Assembly: GCA_963837815.1 (NCBI GenBank)
Contig: CAWIOS010000022.1
Location: forward strand, 1-64,000
Source: Fen-1273 sp963837815
Lineage (GTDB): Bacteria; Bacteroidota; Ignavibacteria; UBA10030; UBA6906
Length of the DNA: 64,000 nucleotides
Direction of reading: 5' to 3'
In this document: positions 1 to 7,995 of the stretch, piece after piece
Layout: every line of letters starts with the position of its first letter
Numbering within the stretch: position 1 is the first letter of the stretch
Position numbers and translations under genes: made by a program
The notes under the pieces: generated by a model
What the model saw: only the letters and a program-made list of their open reading frames with translations
Databases searched by the model: none
Told to the model about the DNA's origin: nothing

Positions 1-1
1 G

Positions 2-145
2 CTCGCGCCCGTCATATACGGCTCAACGGCGCTTGTCGTTCTGGTCCTCATATTCCAGTCGTTCGGGATCGATATCGTGAAGCACGCAACCGCAACGGCT
101 CTCAAGCTCACATACCGGAGCAAGGTCAGTCGTACTGGTGCCTGA
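2..145 (+). CDS. C-terminal end of a membrane protein (partial)
   Basis: The window opens inside a reading frame whose last 47 codons end with TGA at 143-145. The translated tail has one strongly hydrophobic stretch (IYGSTALVVLVLIFQSFGI) followed by a basic end (KLTYRSKVSRTGA). This fits a final transmembrane helix with a short cytoplasmic tail. The family cannot be named from so little sequence. It lies 27 bp upstream of the next gene on the same strand, so the two could share a transcript. Confidence 0.5.
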   Translation, partial: LAPVIYGSTALVVLVLIFQSFGIDIVKHATATALKLTYRSKVSRTGA

Positions 146-172
146 ACCGCACTTGTTGAAGGGGATCCACCG

Positions 173-1426
173 ATGAATACACCACCACTGCAGGCCCCCT
201 CCGGCCTGCTGCAATCAGTAAAGCGCTATCCAGGCGTTGAACTCCTGTACCATGTCGCGTACTATCATGCAGCCCGCGTGGGGTACCAGGACATCGTATC
301 TCGATCCCTTCATGATTTCAAGGATGGTTGCGAGCCGCAGGCTGCACGGTGGATCGCGCTGGCGGCCCCGAGAGTGTGCGGAAATCTGAAATTCGATGTG
401 GTCGTCCGCTCTCTAGGGGCGGGGGAATTAAAGGCGTCGCCGGGCACTCCGCTCGACCGGCTTTGCGAGGCGATTGCCGGCGGCAGCGGTGCAGTATATG
501 AACCCGCAAGGCTTGAGAAGCAGAAACTGGTCCGGGCCATGACCTCCCTTGGGGGGAGGGCATTGCGGCAGAAGGAGCTGGACGGCGTCTATACGTTTGA
601 CTGCTCCGGCCTCGCCGGAGACGCGAGGATACTTGTCGTTGACGACATCGCCACCACAGGGGCGACGCTTGAGGCGGTGAGCCGCGCGATAACGAAGGCA
701 CTCCCGGGCGCGGCCGTCACATGCTTCGTCCTGGCGAGGGTTGAAGCCCAGCTTCAGAACAGGCATCTCGATCCGAACTATTTCCTCAAGGGCGTGCAGG
801 CGGACACGGACCGCGTCACGACGCGGATGTCGCCCTCGGCGGTGGCGGAACCTTCGGAGCTTTTCAAGAAGACAGCGCGGATGACCGCGCCCGTCGCCGT
901 GCAGGCGTCGGGGCCCGACACGCAGAAACTTCGCAGAGCCGCAAGCCCCGTCCAGCATACGGTCGTCCCGGCGAAGGCGGTTTCGTCCGAAGGCACGGGG
1001 AGAGTCAGGAAAGGGCTCCACACGAGATTTTACGTGATCGGGCTTCTCATGTCGCTTCTCCTTCTCGGAGCGACCGTCCTCATCCCGGTCAAGAAGGAGC
1101 CGCCGCCCCCTACGTCGCAGTTTGTCCAGCTTGTCAATCAGAACGAAATCAAATCCCCCGAGCCGATCCCCGAGCGGAGGCCGGCGCAGCTTGCCGCGCG
1201 GACCGACGGGAAGCCGGCGATTGTGACGGTTCCCAGCACGGGGCTCCGCACGAGCCATTCGATGGAATCGCGTATCATTTCAAAGACCACCGTTCATCAG
1301 AAGGAGAGGGTCGAGATTATCCGGAGGTTCTCTTCGCAGACAGGTCCGGACTGGATGCTCATCAGGACCAAGTCGGGCACACTCGGCTGGGTTGTCGCTT
1401 CTGTCGTCAGAGAGTTGCGTGGATAG
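173..1426 (+). CDS. Phosphoribosyltransferase-like domain fused to a membrane helix and SH3 domain
   Basis: The 417-residue product has three parts. The N-terminal ~230 residues look like a type I phosphoribosyltransferase: LVVDDIATTGAT at about 153-164 is the PRPP-binding loop, with acidic pair D157-D158. A single hydrophobic helix (about 287-306) follows, then a Pro-rich linker. The end (about 360-417) resembles a bacterial SH3 domain, finishing GTLGWVVASVV. The predicted layout is a cytosolic PRTase, one membrane span and an exported SH3 domain, which usually binds peptidoglycan. ComF-type PRTases have a cysteine zinc finger; none is seen here. The ATG start has a GAAGGGG ribosome site. 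Substrate and role are unknown. I saw no frameshift that would make this an artificial fusion. Confidence 0.65.
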   Translation: MNTPPLQAPSGLLQSVKRYPGVELLYHVAYYHAARVGYQDIVSRSLHDFKDGCEPQAARWIALAAPRVCGNLKFDVVVRSLGAGELKASPGTPLDRLCEAIAGGSGAVYEPARLEKQKLVRAMTSLGGRALRQKELDGVYTFDCSGLAGDARILVVDDIATTGATLEAVSRAITKALPGAAVTCFVLARVEAQLQNRHLDPNYFLKGVQADTDRVTTRMSPSAVAEPSELFKKTARMTAPVAVQASGPDTQKLRRAASPVQHTVVPAKAVSSEGTGRVRKGLHTRFYVIGLLMSLLLLGATVLIPVKKEPPPPTSQFVQLVNQNEIKSPEPIPERRPAQLAARTDGKPAIVTVPSTGLRTSHSMESRIISKTTVHQKERVEIIRRFSSQTGPDWMLIRTKSGTLGWVVASVVRELRG

Positions 1427-1458
1427 CCGGCTGCGGTTGGGGGACTGCTTCCGGCCCG

Positions 1459-1535
1459 GAGGGGCGCCACTGCTGTTCGGCGCCCCTCCTCGTTCTTTGA
1501 GTCCCGCCGTCGTCCGGCGGGAGCTTTTTTCTTTT
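1459..1535 (+). terminator. Tandem hairpins, the second an intrinsic terminator
   Basis: A 10-bp perfect stem (1459-1468 with 1479-1488) is followed by a second hairpin: CCCGCCG at 1503-1509 pairs with CGGCGGG at 1515-1521 around a 5-base loop. The second is followed by a T-rich tract at 1525-1535. It closes the phosphoribosyltransferase fusion gene. Confidence 0.8.
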
Positions 1536-1626
1536 ACCGGAAAAAGGTACATTGAGCCGGAACGTATGTTCTCCCTGCCCCGCGCCTGCGGGCCAGCCCC
1601 ACTGAACGTCAATCTCCGGTGACCGT

Positions 1627-2232
1627 ATGAACCGACTCGCACTTCTTCCGCTCTTTTTCCTTCTTCCTCTCATGGCCAAATCGCAGGAGACAGTACTGGA
1701 GCCTTCAACGGGGAAGAGTTTTCCCGCCGTCGTGAAATACACGAGGGACGGGGTCGACTACACGATGACCCTCACCGGCGTCGCCGTCAGGAAGAAGCTC
1801 GTGTTCAAGGTGTACGGGATTGCGCACTACGCGCAGGATCCCGTGAAAGGACCGAAGGACGCCGCGCTGGACGCCATGCTCGTCGACGGGAAGGCCCGGC
1901 AAATCACGATGGACTTCGCAAGGGATGTGGATGCGGAGAAGATCCGGGATGCCTACATGGACGGATTCAAGGACAATGCCACCGCCGATGAATTCACGTC
2001 GATTCACTCGCTTGTGGACCAGTTCGTCACGTACTTTTCCAAAGAAGTGAAGGAGAACCAGCAGTTCGTTCTCCGCTGGCTCCCCGGTGGCGTCGTGATC
2101 GCAACGGTGGCGGGGGAGGAGAAGCCTCCTATCACATCCCCCGTTTTTGCCCGCATCCTCTGGTCGATCTGGCTCGGCAAGGACTCCATCGTCGACAGGG
2201 GAGATCTGGTTTCAAAGATCACACAGGAATAA
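1627..2232 (+). CDS. Secreted chalcone isomerase-like protein
   Basis: The 201-residue protein starts with a typical signal peptide (MNRLALLPLFFLLPLMAKSQ). The body matches bacterial chalcone-isomerase-like proteins: a start like 'EPSTGKSFP', the pattern LTGVAVRKKLVFKVYGIAHY, and the later KIRDAYMDGFKDN helix. In plants this fold cyclises chalcones; the bacterial secreted relatives are mostly uncharacterised, and a flavonoid reaction should not be assumed. It stands alone between an upstream terminator and a convergent Nudix gene. Confidence 0.7.
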   Translation: MNRLALLPLFFLLPLMAKSQETVLEPSTGKSFPAVVKYTRDGVDYTMTLTGVAVRKKLVFKVYGIAHYAQDPVKGPKDAALDAMLVDGKARQITMDFARDVDAEKIRDAYMDGFKDNATADEFTSIHSLVDQFVTYFSKEVKENQQFVLRWLPGGVVIATVAGEEKPPITSPVFARILWSIWLGKDSIVDRGDLVSKITQE

Positions 2233-2285
2233 CGGGGTGCACTCCTGCAGGCCTCCCGCGAGGAAATACCCCTCCGCAGGGCGAA

Positions 2286-2837
2286 TCAGCGTGTTCGGTC
2301 GATGTGCATGAGCGCGAGGGCGGCATTGGCGCTCCAGGAGAGGACCTTGAATTCACCCGAGAGGAGGGCGCGTTCGAGTTCGGCCCTGCTCATGTGCCTC
2401 ATCTCCTGCTCCTCCAGGTCGTCGCTTGAGGGGGTCGCTGTTTTCCGGGCCCCCCGTGCAAGGAAAAGGTGAGCCGTGCCCCCGCCGCGGTTGCCGTCGG
2501 CGACAAACGAGCCGAGCGGTATCCACTCCGGTGACTCGTACCCGGTCTCCTCGAGCAGTTCGCGCCTGGCTGCGGCGGCGGGAGATTCCCCGGGTTCGAC
2601 GTACCCCCCGGCGGGTGCGAGGGATGTCCCGTCGCCCACGGCGTACTTCGTCTGCCTGAAGCAGAGAAATGAACCCTCCGCAGTCTCCGCGATGATGTTG
2701 ACGTAGTCGGGCATCACAAGCCAGGGCCACCCCTGGATGACGCGACCGTCGGGGAGTTCCACCTCGTGATCTTCGAGCGTGAGAAATTTCCCCCGACGGA
2801 GTACGGGAGTGCGGGAAAGGGTTTTCCAGGGTTTCAT
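2286..2837 (-). CDS. Nudix hydrolase (ADP-ribose pyrophosphatase-like)
   Basis: The product has 183 residues and a complete Nudix box at about 78-100: G, five residues, E, seven residues, RELLEETG. This motif binds Mg2+ and hydrolyses nucleoside diphosphate-X substrates. The N-terminal strand pattern (RTPVLRRGKFLTLEDHEVELPDGR) is like ADP-ribose/sugar-nucleotide pyrophosphatases of the NudF type. The frame stays open upstream to 2945, but the Met at 2837 begins the family-like sequence (MKPWKTLSRTPVL). It is divergent from the wecE-like gene; the exact substrate is not determined. Confidence 0.8.
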   Translation of the reverse strand: MKPWKTLSRTPVLRRGKFLTLEDHEVELPDGRVIQGWPWLVMPDYVNIIAETAEGSFLCFRQTKYAVGDGTSLAPAGGYVEPGESPAAAARRELLEETGYESPEWIPLGSFVADGNRGGGTAHLFLARGARKTATPSSDDLEEQEMRHMSRAELERALLSGEFKVLSWSANAALALMHIDRTR

Positions 2838-2972
2838 GGCGTCGGATGACGGACCTGAAGGACGGCGAATGAATTGAGTATACGCGATCGCGCCGTGAAT
2901 TTCAAGAACGGTGCTCCCGTTGATTCTCTCGACAATTCTTCTCATGTTAATCAGCTGAGATCAATCACGCCG

Positions 2973-4109
2973 ATGAACAATCCTGTCCCCTTCAACCGGG
3001 TTTCGGCGGTGGGGAACGAAATGCAGTATGTCGCGGAGGCGCTCATGGCATCCCGGATTGCGGGGGACGGGGCGTTCACCCGCAAGTGTAGCGCGCTCCT
3101 CGAGGAGTCACTCGGCGTGCCGAGGGTGCTTCTCACGACGTCCTGCACGCACGCTCTTGAAATGTGCGCGCTCCTTCTTGATATACACCCGGGGGATGAG
3201 GTGATCATCCCCGCGTTCACGTTCGTCAGCACCGTGAACGCCTTCGTCCTGCGCGGCGCGCACCCGGTGTTTATCGACGTGCATCCTGCAACGCTCAACC
3301 TCGACGAGTCGCTGCTTGAATCCCTGATCACGCCGCGGACGAGGGCGGTCGTCCCGGTGCACTATGCCGGCGTTGCCTGTGCGATGGAGAAGATCACGGC
3401 GGTCGCTGCCCGGCACGGGATCACCGTCGTCGAGGACAACGCCCACGGCCTGTTCGGGAAGTACCACGGGAAATGTCTCGGCACGTTCGGCGCTCTCGCG
3501 ACGCAGAGCTTTCACGAAACGAAGAACTTCGTCTGCGGGGAAGGGGGAGCGCTCCTCCTCAACGACCCGTCGTACGTCGAGCGTGCGGAGATCATCCGCG
3601 AGAAGGGGACCGACAGGAGCAGGTTTTTCAGGGGCCAGGTCGACAAGTACACCTGGGTCGACCTCGGGTCAAGCTATCTCCCCTCCGATATGCTTGCCGC
3701 CTTCCTCCTCGGTCAGCTCGAAGCGAGGGAGCTCGTGCAGGCGAACCGGAGGAAGATCTGGGAGCGGTACGAGTCCGGCATCGCGCACTGGGCGGCGGAA
3801 GCGGGGATCGGGCTTCCGTGTATTCCGCCGGGATGCGAGCATCCCTATCACATGTACTACGTGCTGACCCCTTCACTGGAGAGACGCCAGGCGCTCATCG
3901 CATTTCTCAGGGAGAGAGAGATTTCGGCGGTCTTTCACTACCTGCCCCTCCACCTCTCGGCAATGGGACGGCGGTTCGGAGGCAAACCCGGAGACTGTCC
4001 AGTGACGGAGGATGTGAGCGAGAGGCTGGTCCGGCTTCCGTTCTACTACGGTCTGACCGAGGAAGACCAGGAGTGCGTGATACGGGCGCTCAGGGAGTTC
4101 TTCACATGA
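2973..4109 (+). CDS. wecE: dTDP-4-amino-4,6-dideoxygalactose transaminase (DegT/DnrJ/EryC1 family)
   Basis: This 378-residue PLP enzyme follows Escherichia coli WecE (RffA) closely over most of its length, as recalled: matching stretches include LLDIHPGDEVIIPAFTFVST, VPVHYAGVACAM, IIREKGTDRSRFFRGQVDKY and FHYLPLH. The PLP lysine is K184 in SFHETKNF. The family transfers an amino group from glutamate to dTDP-4-keto-6-deoxyglucose, giving dTDP-fucosamine for enterobacterial common antigen or similar surface glycans. The start is set at 2973 because the residues upstream do not resemble the family. No other sugar-nucleotide or glycosyltransferase gene lies nearby, so the gene is an orphan here. 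Confidence 0.85.
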   Translation: MNNPVPFNRVSAVGNEMQYVAEALMASRIAGDGAFTRKCSALLEESLGVPRVLLTTSCTHALEMCALLLDIHPGDEVIIPAFTFVSTVNAFVLRGAHPVFIDVHPATLNLDESLLESLITPRTRAVVPVHYAGVACAMEKITAVAARHGITVVEDNAHGLFGKYHGKCLGTFGALATQSFHETKNFVCGEGGALLLNDPSYVERAEIIREKGTDRSRFFRGQVDKYTWVDLGSSYLPSDMLAAFLLGQLEARELVQANRRKIWERYESGIAHWAAEAGIGLPCIPPGCEHPYHMYYVLTPSLERRQALIAFLREREISAVFHYLPLHLSAMGRRFGGKPGDCPVTEDVSERLVRLPFYYGLTEEDQECVIRALREFFT

Positions 4110-4170
4110 GGCAACTTACCGCTCTGTACAACGTTAACAGAAGAGGATTGGTGACGTCCCGGGAGCATCA

Positions 4171-6942
4171 ATGAGCGTTTTTGACAGATATCCGATTATT
4201 GTGCGGCCGTTGTTCGGCCTCCTGGCGGCGGTCCTCACCGCCGGGGCCTGGATTACGTTTGTCAACTACGCCGGTTCGCCGACCGACGAGAATATCTTCG
4301 CGGATCTGCCGCGCGGCATGAATCTCTGCGTCACGATGACGATCCCTTGTCCCGGCGCGGACTCGCTCCGCCCCGGTGATTTCATCGATAAGATCAACGG
4401 AACCGCTGTCCGCGATTCCTCCGCGTTCGCTTCCCTGCTCGGGTCCGTCCGTTCCGATTCCGTACTGGATCTCGATGTGTACAGGCCCTCGACGCTCAAT
4501 AGCTCGCACCGGAGCGTCCGCCGGGGAGATATCCCCGGTTCCTCCGCGCTCATTGTGCGCAACGTGATCGCGGTGACCGACGTGACTCCGGGAGGGGCAT
4601 CGGACAGGGCGGGGCTCAAAGTTGGAGACCTCCTCTTCGGGATCAACGGGGGGGGGTTCAAGACCGCCCAGGAGGCTGATCTCCTCCTTCGCCGCGGGCA
4701 GACCGGGAAGACCATCGTGTACGAAGCCCTGCGGAACAACGAGAAACTGAATCTCAACGTCACGCTTGCGCGCTTCGGCATGCCGCTGGCGCTCCTCATC
4801 CTCAGCTTCTCGGGGATGTTCATGATGGGCGTGGGGGCGTTCATTGCGCTGAGACGTCCCCGTATACGCGCCGCCCGGATTCTGGGGCTTGCGCTCCTTC
4901 TCGTGGGCTACTTCTTTGCGGCGACCTTCGTCCGCCGCGATATCGACGTCAACCTCTTTGTCAGGGTGCGTGACATCCTCCTGGCGGCGTCCATTATCGC
5001 CGGTACGGCTATCGCGATGCGGTCGATGGCGTTCTTTCCCAAGGAGCGGCCCGATATACTCGCCCGGCGCTGGATTCCCTGGGTCTACGGCGTCATCGGG
5101 GCCGTCATGTTAACCTTCTCGCTCCTCAAGATGGCGGTGGTCGCGAACACCGGAATCGTCGTTCTCATTCTGTTCCACATCGTCCTCTCCCTGATCTACA
5201 GGAAGGGTGCGACGGCGGAAAGCAGGAAAATGGCGGCTCCGATATACCGGGCCTGGAGTGCGCTCGGCGTGTATCTCATCGCGCTCATCGTCATCCAGAC
5301 AATCGGGGGAACGACTGACACCGGACTGAAATCCGTCATACCGTTCGGCATCCTCATCTTCGCGGTCACGCTGACGTACCTGTACGTGATCGGGAGGTAC
5401 CGGCTCCTCGACCTCAACCTCCGGATCAGGCGGAACATACAATATTCGCTCGTTTCTGTCGCATGGGGGATTCTCCTGGCGACGGTTCTTGTGAACGTGT
5501 TCTTTGCGCTCTCATCGGCCGATTTTCATCTCCCTGCGATACTGATCCATGGGACGACGATTGAGGCGGTGGACGACCCTGCCTCCGGAGGGTTGAAAGA
5601 GTGGACAAACCGGCTTGCGCTCATTTCCATCGGCACGGCGGCGTGGTACATCCTCTGGCGCATCCGGAAGCTGGGGCAGGACTGGCTCGACAGAAAATAC
5701 TACAGGGCGCGGTACGACTACCGTCATGCCGTGGGCGAACTCACGGAAGTCCTGGCGACGAAACTGAGCATGGCTGATATCGGCGCTGCGCTGACGGAAA
5801 AGATCGCCGATCTCGTCCGCGTGAAGCGGGCCGGCGTCTTCTTCTTCCGCGGCAATGAGGTTTCCGCGTGCCGCGTGGGGCACGGGTTCGACCTCCCGGT
5901 GTGGGAGCGATTCTGCACTATCGTGGAGAAGGACCTCTCGAACGTTCTGGGGCAAGCCGGTGAGCAGATTCACGTCGACTATCTGCCGCCGGCGCTGAAG
6001 GAGGCGTTCCGTACGTACGCACTGTACCTCATTGTCCCCGTCCGCTCCCGGGAACGGCTTCTCGGTGCCATCGTCCTCGGGGAGAAGCTCTCCGAGGCGA
6101 CGTACCGGAGGGAGGACTATGAGTTTCTGGCGGCGGCGGCGGTGCAGGCGGCAATGGCGATGGAGAATGCGTTCCTCTATGAAGAGCTGGCGGAACAGGA
6201 GAGGATGAAACACGAACTTGCGATCGCCCGCCGCATCCAGCTTGCGTCGCTCCCCCAGAAAACCCCGGTCATCAAGGGGCTTGATATCGCCGGGACCTCC
6301 ATCCCGGCGCTGGAGGTCGGCGGTGATTTCTTTGATTATCTGAACGGAAGCAAGGACCGTCTTACGGTCGTTGTCGGCGACGTGAGCGGGAAGGGGACCT
6401 CGGCCGCGCTCTACATGTCGAAGGTCCAGGGGATTCTCCGCTCTTTGCACGGGTTCGACCTTTCTCCCGCCGATCTGTTCATCCGGGCAAACCGGCTCCT
6501 CTGCGGCGACATGGAAAAAAGCTCGTTCGTGACGGCGGTCGGGGCCTCGTTTGACCCGCAGGAGCGTTCGTTCCTCCTCGCCCGGGCAGGCCACCTCCCG
6601 CTCTATCATTACCGTGCGGCGGAGGGGTGCGTTGTGGCAATCACTCCGCGGGGACTGGGACTGGGACTCAACAACGCGGGAGTATTCTCCTCGGAGATCG
6701 AAGAGAAAGTCGTCGCGTACGGGCCTGGCGACGTCCTCCTGTTCGTCACGGACGGTCTGACCGAGGCGCACAACAGGGGAGGGGATCTCTTCGGTGAGGA
6801 GCGGCTGATGAGTTTCCTCCCGGGGAAGGCGGGGGGAGACGCGGCATCGATCCGCGACGCTCTCGTCGGCGAGGTCGCCGCATTCTCCGAGGGGGCCGTG
6901 CAGCACGACGACGAGACGATCGTCGTCATCAAAGGACTGTGA
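4171..6942 (+). CDS. Membrane PP2C/SpoIIE-type serine phosphatase with two PDZ domains and a GAF domain
   Basis: The 923-residue product has a clear domain order. A first membrane helix (about 9-30) is followed by two PDZ-like modules (about 45-110 and 130-195; LRPGDFIDKING and AGLKVGDLLFGING). About seven hydrophobic helices span 208-450. A GAF-like region lies at about 515-665, then a SpoIIE/RsbU PP2C phosphatase from about 690. Metal-binding aspartates are visible: D719 in VGGDFFD, D737 in VGDVSGKG and D861 in TDGLTEAHN. Such phosphatases act on anti-sigma-factor antagonists in partner-switching systems, but no antagonist or anti-sigma gene is adjacent. The PDZ pair suggests a response to a peptide or envelope signal; that part is inference. 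Confidence 0.8.
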   Translation: MSVFDRYPIIVRPLFGLLAAVLTAGAWITFVNYAGSPTDENIFADLPRGMNLCVTMTIPCPGADSLRPGDFIDKINGTAVRDSSAFASLLGSVRSDSVLDLDVYRPSTLNSSHRSVRRGDIPGSSALIVRNVIAVTDVTPGGASDRAGLKVGDLLFGINGGGFKTAQEADLLLRRGQTGKTIVYEALRNNEKLNLNVTLARFGMPLALLILSFSGMFMMGVGAFIALRRPRIRAARILGLALLLVGYFFAATFVRRDIDVNLFVRVRDILLAASIIAGTAIAMRSMAFFPKERPDILARRWIPWVYGVIGAVMLTFSLLKMAVVANTGIVVLILFHIVLSLIYRKGATAESRKMAAPIYRAWSALGVYLIALIVIQTIGGTTDTGLKSVIPFGILIFAVTLTYLYVIGRYRLLDLNLRIRRNIQYSLVSVAWGILLATVLVNVFFALSSADFHLPAILIHGTTIEAVDDPASGGLKEWTNRLALISIGTAAWYILWRIRKLGQDWLDRKYYRARYDYRHAVGELTEVLATKLSMADIGAALTEKIADLVRVKRAGVFFFRGNEVSACRVGHGFDLPVWERFCTIVEKDLSNVLGQAGEQIHVDYLPPALKEAFRTYALYLIVPVRSRERLLGAIVLGEKLSEATYRREDYEFLAAAAVQAAMAMENAFLYEELAEQERMKHELAIARRIQLASLPQKTPVIKGLDIAGTSIPALEVGGDFFDYLNGSKDRLTVVVGDVSGKGTSAALYMSKVQGILRSLHGFDLSPADLFIRANRLLCGDMEKSSFVTAVGASFDPQERSFLLARAGHLPLYHYRAAEGCVVAITPRGLGLGLNNAGVFSSEIEEKVVAYGPGDVLLFVTDGLTEAHNRGGDLFGEERLMSFLPGKAGGDAASIRDALVGEVAAFSEGAVQHDDETIVVIKGL

Positions 6943-6967
6943 CATTGCCTGAAGGAAGAGGTGCATC

Positions 6968-7987
6968 ATGATCATTGTCATGAACGCCCGTGCGACGCCG
7001 GCAGACGTGGACCACGTGGTGGACCGGGTGAAGGAACTCGGGCTCAAGGCGCATCTTTCGCAGGGAGTGGAGCGGACGATCATCGGCGTAATCGGCGATG
7101 AGCGGCTTCTGAAGAAAGAGCAGTTTTCGCTTCTCCCCTTTGTGGAAGACGTCATACCGATACTCAAGCCGTACAAGCTAGCAAGCAGGGAATTCAGGCG
7201 AGAGAACACCGTCGTCGACGTCGCCGGCGTGAAATTCGGGAACGGGCATCTCGCAGTGATCGCGGGCCCGTGCTCCGTCGAAAGCGAGGAACAGCTCCTG
7301 ACGACCGCGCGGGCCGTAAAGGAAGCCGGGGCTGGACTTCTCCGCGGGGGCGCGTACAAGCCGCGGACGAGCCCGTACGCGTTCCAGGGTCTCGGTGAGG
7401 AGGGGCTCAGGCTTCTTGCCGTTGCGCGCAGGGAAACCGGCATGGGGATCGTCACCGAGGTCATGGAGTCGTCCGAGGTGGACATTGTCGCAAAATATGC
7501 GGATCTCCTCCAGGTGGGTGCGCGGAACATGCATAACACGAAGCTCCTCCGGGCGCTCTCGGGCGTCGGGAAGCCGGTCCTTCTCAAGAGGAACTTCGCC
7601 GCGACGTTGAACGAGTTCCTGATGAGCGCCGAGTACCTCCTTTCGGGAGGGAACGCGAACGTCATACTGTGCGAAAGGGGGATCCGGACATTCGTGGAGT
7701 ACACGAGGAACACGCTCGACCTGAACGTCGTTCCGGCCGTCAAGCAGCTCTCCCACCTGCCGATAATCGTCGATCCGAGCCACGGGACGGGCCGCCACGA
7801 TTTCGTCCTCCCGATGAGCCGGGCGGCGGTCGCCGCGGGGGCGGACGGGCTCATGATCGAAGTCCACCCGCACCCGGCGGAAGCGTTTTCGGACGGCGAA
7901 CAGTCTCTGACACCCGAGGTGTTTGCAAACCTGATGCGCGAGGTCAGGGAGGTCGAACGGGCGCTGCACGTGACGGCAGGAGCCTGA
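6968..7987 (+). CDS. aroF: 3-deoxy-7-phosphoheptulonate (DAHP) synthase
   Basis: The 339-residue enzyme condenses phosphoenolpyruvate with erythrose 4-phosphate, the first step of the shikimate pathway. It has the N-terminal ferredoxin-like regulatory domain (1-70) of Thermotoga-type DAHP synthases, then the TIM barrel. Signature segments are AGPCSVES (C102 is the expected metal ligand), RGGAYKPRTSPYAFQG, QVGARNMHN, LLKRNFAAT, VDPSHGTGRH and MIEVHPHPAEA. There is no fused chorismate mutase. The ferredoxin-like domain usually mediates tyrosine or phenylalanine feedback. The gene follows the phosphatase by 25 bp and precedes the metallophosphoesterase by 8 bp. Confidence 0.93.
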   Translation: MIIVMNARATPADVDHVVDRVKELGLKAHLSQGVERTIIGVIGDERLLKKEQFSLLPFVEDVIPILKPYKLASREFRRENTVVDVAGVKFGNGHLAVIAGPCSVESEEQLLTTARAVKEAGAGLLRGGAYKPRTSPYAFQGLGEEGLRLLAVARRETGMGIVTEVMESSEVDIVAKYADLLQVGARNMHNTKLLRALSGVGKPVLLKRNFAATLNEFLMSAEYLLSGGNANVILCERGIRTFVEYTRNTLDLNVVPAVKQLSHLPIIVDPSHGTGRHDFVLPMSRAAVAAGADGLMIEVHPHPAEAFSDGEQSLTPEVFANLMREVREVERALHVTAGA

Positions 7988-7995
7988 CCGCCACG

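Noticed and set aside
2883..2892. CGCGATCGCG palindrome upstream of wecE as an operator
   Set aside because: GATC/CGCG palindromes arise easily in GC-rich DNA, and it has no second copy nearby.
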